Shown here one piece after another: positions 5,324-6,105 of a stretch of 6,105 nt of DNA. The DNA lies in contig JAJYAS010000235.1 of the NCBI GenBank assembly GCA_021779415.1, positions 1 through 6,105 on the forward strand, written 5' to 3'. Position 1 is the stretch's first letter, and each line of letters opens with the position of its first letter. The notes beneath the pieces are model-generated. The model was not told the DNA's origin, did not search any database, and saw only the letters and a list, made by a program, of their open reading frames with translations. Source of the stretch: Bacillota bacterium (GTDB taxonomy: Bacteria > Bacillota_B > Desulfitobacteriia > Desulfitobacteriales > Desulfitobacteriaceae). The position numbers and the translations under genes are program-made.

Positions 5324-6105
5324 TTATATTCCATGTATGGAATATCTTTGTAATTTGCCTTGTTCCATGATCCCCAACAATACCGCGGCCCCAATAGCAC
5401 GAGCTTTCTCAGAAATTGTCCAACAGTATTCCTCGTGTCCGCGCGGATCGACATCCCCTATTTTAACCAACGCTGCAACGGGAGTATCGGTTCTCAATAA
5501 TCCTCTCAAAACACCGTTAATCGAAGCAAAAACCTCTTCAGCCCGCACCCCGTCATCAATCGTACCCAAACAATCTCCTGCTAAAACCTGTTCCCCAATA
5601 GCCCGCTTCGCCTTAAAGAGTCCAGCCATGGGCGAATAAACAACCCGTTCCTTAGAAAATCCCGCAATAATTCCAGGCACCCCCGTATTGGGTTGAGCAG
5701 TTCCAGAATAAATTAATCGACCCAGGTGATGTCCGCGGTTTGTTTCCACAACGACATCCACATCGATTCCCGCCGTAAAACCCGGACCCAAACCGATCGT
5801 CTGCGGGGCCATACCCCGTTTTGTCCCTATGTTACGTTTTGCCATGATAGCATCCACCAATACTAACGGGTTAAGCAGTGGTAACTCCTTCAAATCTGGG
5901 TCAATCAATACAGGAATTTCTCCAGTAGCCCAAACACCTTCACATGCTTGAGGCGCTTCAACGCACCTAGCCGTAATCCCTTCAACTTGCCATTTTCCTT
6001 CTGCCACAGCTGTCCCAAAACAGACCGGCCAACGAACCATAAGTGGTTTTGCCACTTCCGTCATCACTACGCGAAACCCGGCTTTAGCTAAAGTCCACCC
6101 CACTC
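5324..6105 (-). CDS. yqeB: YqeB/EF2563-family selenium-dependent molybdenum hydroxylase accessory protein (5'-truncated by window edge)
   Basis: The 3' portion, about 260 residues, of a YqeB homologue. This family co-occurs with selenium-dependent molybdenum hydroxylases, orphan selD and yqeC, and is proposed to help install the labile selenium ligand on the molybdenum cofactor; its biochemistry is not established. Residue numbers run from the GTG codon at 6103. The fragment opens in the family's N-terminal Rossmann-like segment (LAKAGFRVVMTE). It then shows IDPD (67-70), VDAIMAKRNIGTKRG (83-97), the strongly conserved GLGPGFTAGIDVDVVVETNRGHHLGR (104-129) and GTAQPNTGVPG (134-144). A C-terminal part (about 155-222) looks like a degenerate biotinyl/lipoyl fold, ending in GVLRGLLRTDTPV and KIGDVDPRG. 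Only some 10-20 N-terminal residues seem missing, so the GTG is an internal valine rather than the start. It ends 216 bp before the hydroxylase operon on the same strand. Confidence 0.9.
   Translation of the reverse strand, partial: VGWTLAKAGFRVVMTEVAKPLMVRWPVCFGTAVAEGKWQVEGITARCVEAPQACEGVWATGEIPVLIDPDLKELPLLNPLVLVDAIMAKRNIGTKRGMAPQTIGLGPGFTAGIDVDVVVETNRGHHLGRLIYSGTAQPNTGVPGIIAGFSKERVVYSPMAGLFKAKRAIGEQVLAGDCLGTIDDGVRAEEVFASINGVLRGLLRTDTPVAALVKIGDVDPRGHEEYCWTISEKARAIGAAVLLGIMEQGKLQRYSIHGI
5326..5345. repeat. Perfect 9-bp inverted repeat, candidate operator
   Basis: The arms ATATTCCAT (5326-5334) and ATGGAATAT (5337-5345) are perfect inverted copies separated by two bases. The element covers the last codons and stop of the yqeB homologue and overlaps a TATAAT on the minus strand (5328-5323). 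A further ATATTC at 5324-5319 forms a second overlapping palindrome, GAATAT-A-ATATTC. The AT-rich arms without a U run make a poor terminator. A regulator-binding site at a promoter for the riboswitch leader is possible, but the best -35 I could find (TTACAA, 19-base spacing) is weak. Confidence 0.35.

Noticed and set aside
6101..6103. GTG at 6103 as the true start of the yqeB homologue
   Set aside because: It lies inside the conserved N-terminal nucleotide-binding-like segment, and the frame stays open to the window edge. The start is outside the window.

Overview
The window reads as one block of minus-strand genes for oxidative purine metabolism in an anaerobic, low-to-moderate G+C Firmicute, most likely a clostridium. 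I infer this from the strong GGAGG-type ribosome binding sites, the purine riboswitch and the YqeB-type selenium/molybdenum accessory protein. The genus cannot be read from the sequence; a Peptococcaceae-like host is only a guess.

In transcription order (high to low coordinates): (1) a 5'-truncated yqeB homologue (EF2563 family, maturation of selenium-dependent molybdenum hydroxylases) runs off the right edge. (2) A 216-bp leader (5108-5323) holds a guanine-class purine riboswitch aptamer. It also holds a long hairpin followed by seven U, built from the 3' half of that aptamer, which suggests a terminator released by ligand (an ON switch). (3) Four genes follow with three successive ATGA stop/start overlaps: FAD subunit, [2Fe-2S] subunit, then the molybdopterin catalytic subunit as two separate polypeptides (421 and 336 residues). 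Together they form a xanthine dehydrogenase-type molybdenum hydroxylase with F-S-L-M architecture, as in Eubacterium barkeri nicotinate dehydrogenase. (4) After a 139-bp gap comes an NCS2 permease of the AzgA/PbuG purine branch.

Working model (inference): the permease imports hypoxanthine/guanine/xanthine-type bases. A guanine-like ligand binds the leader RNA and allows transcription into the hydroxylase operon. The enzyme oxidises the purine at its molybdenum centre and passes electrons through two [2Fe-2S] clusters to FAD. YqeB suggests the molybdenum cofactor carries a labile selenium ligand. The substrate is not proven: purine is favoured by riboswitch, permease and active-site residues, while the subunit layout alone would equally fit nicotinate. 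No mobile element, CRISPR array, rRNA or tRNA was seen. The plus strand holds only shadow reading frames.
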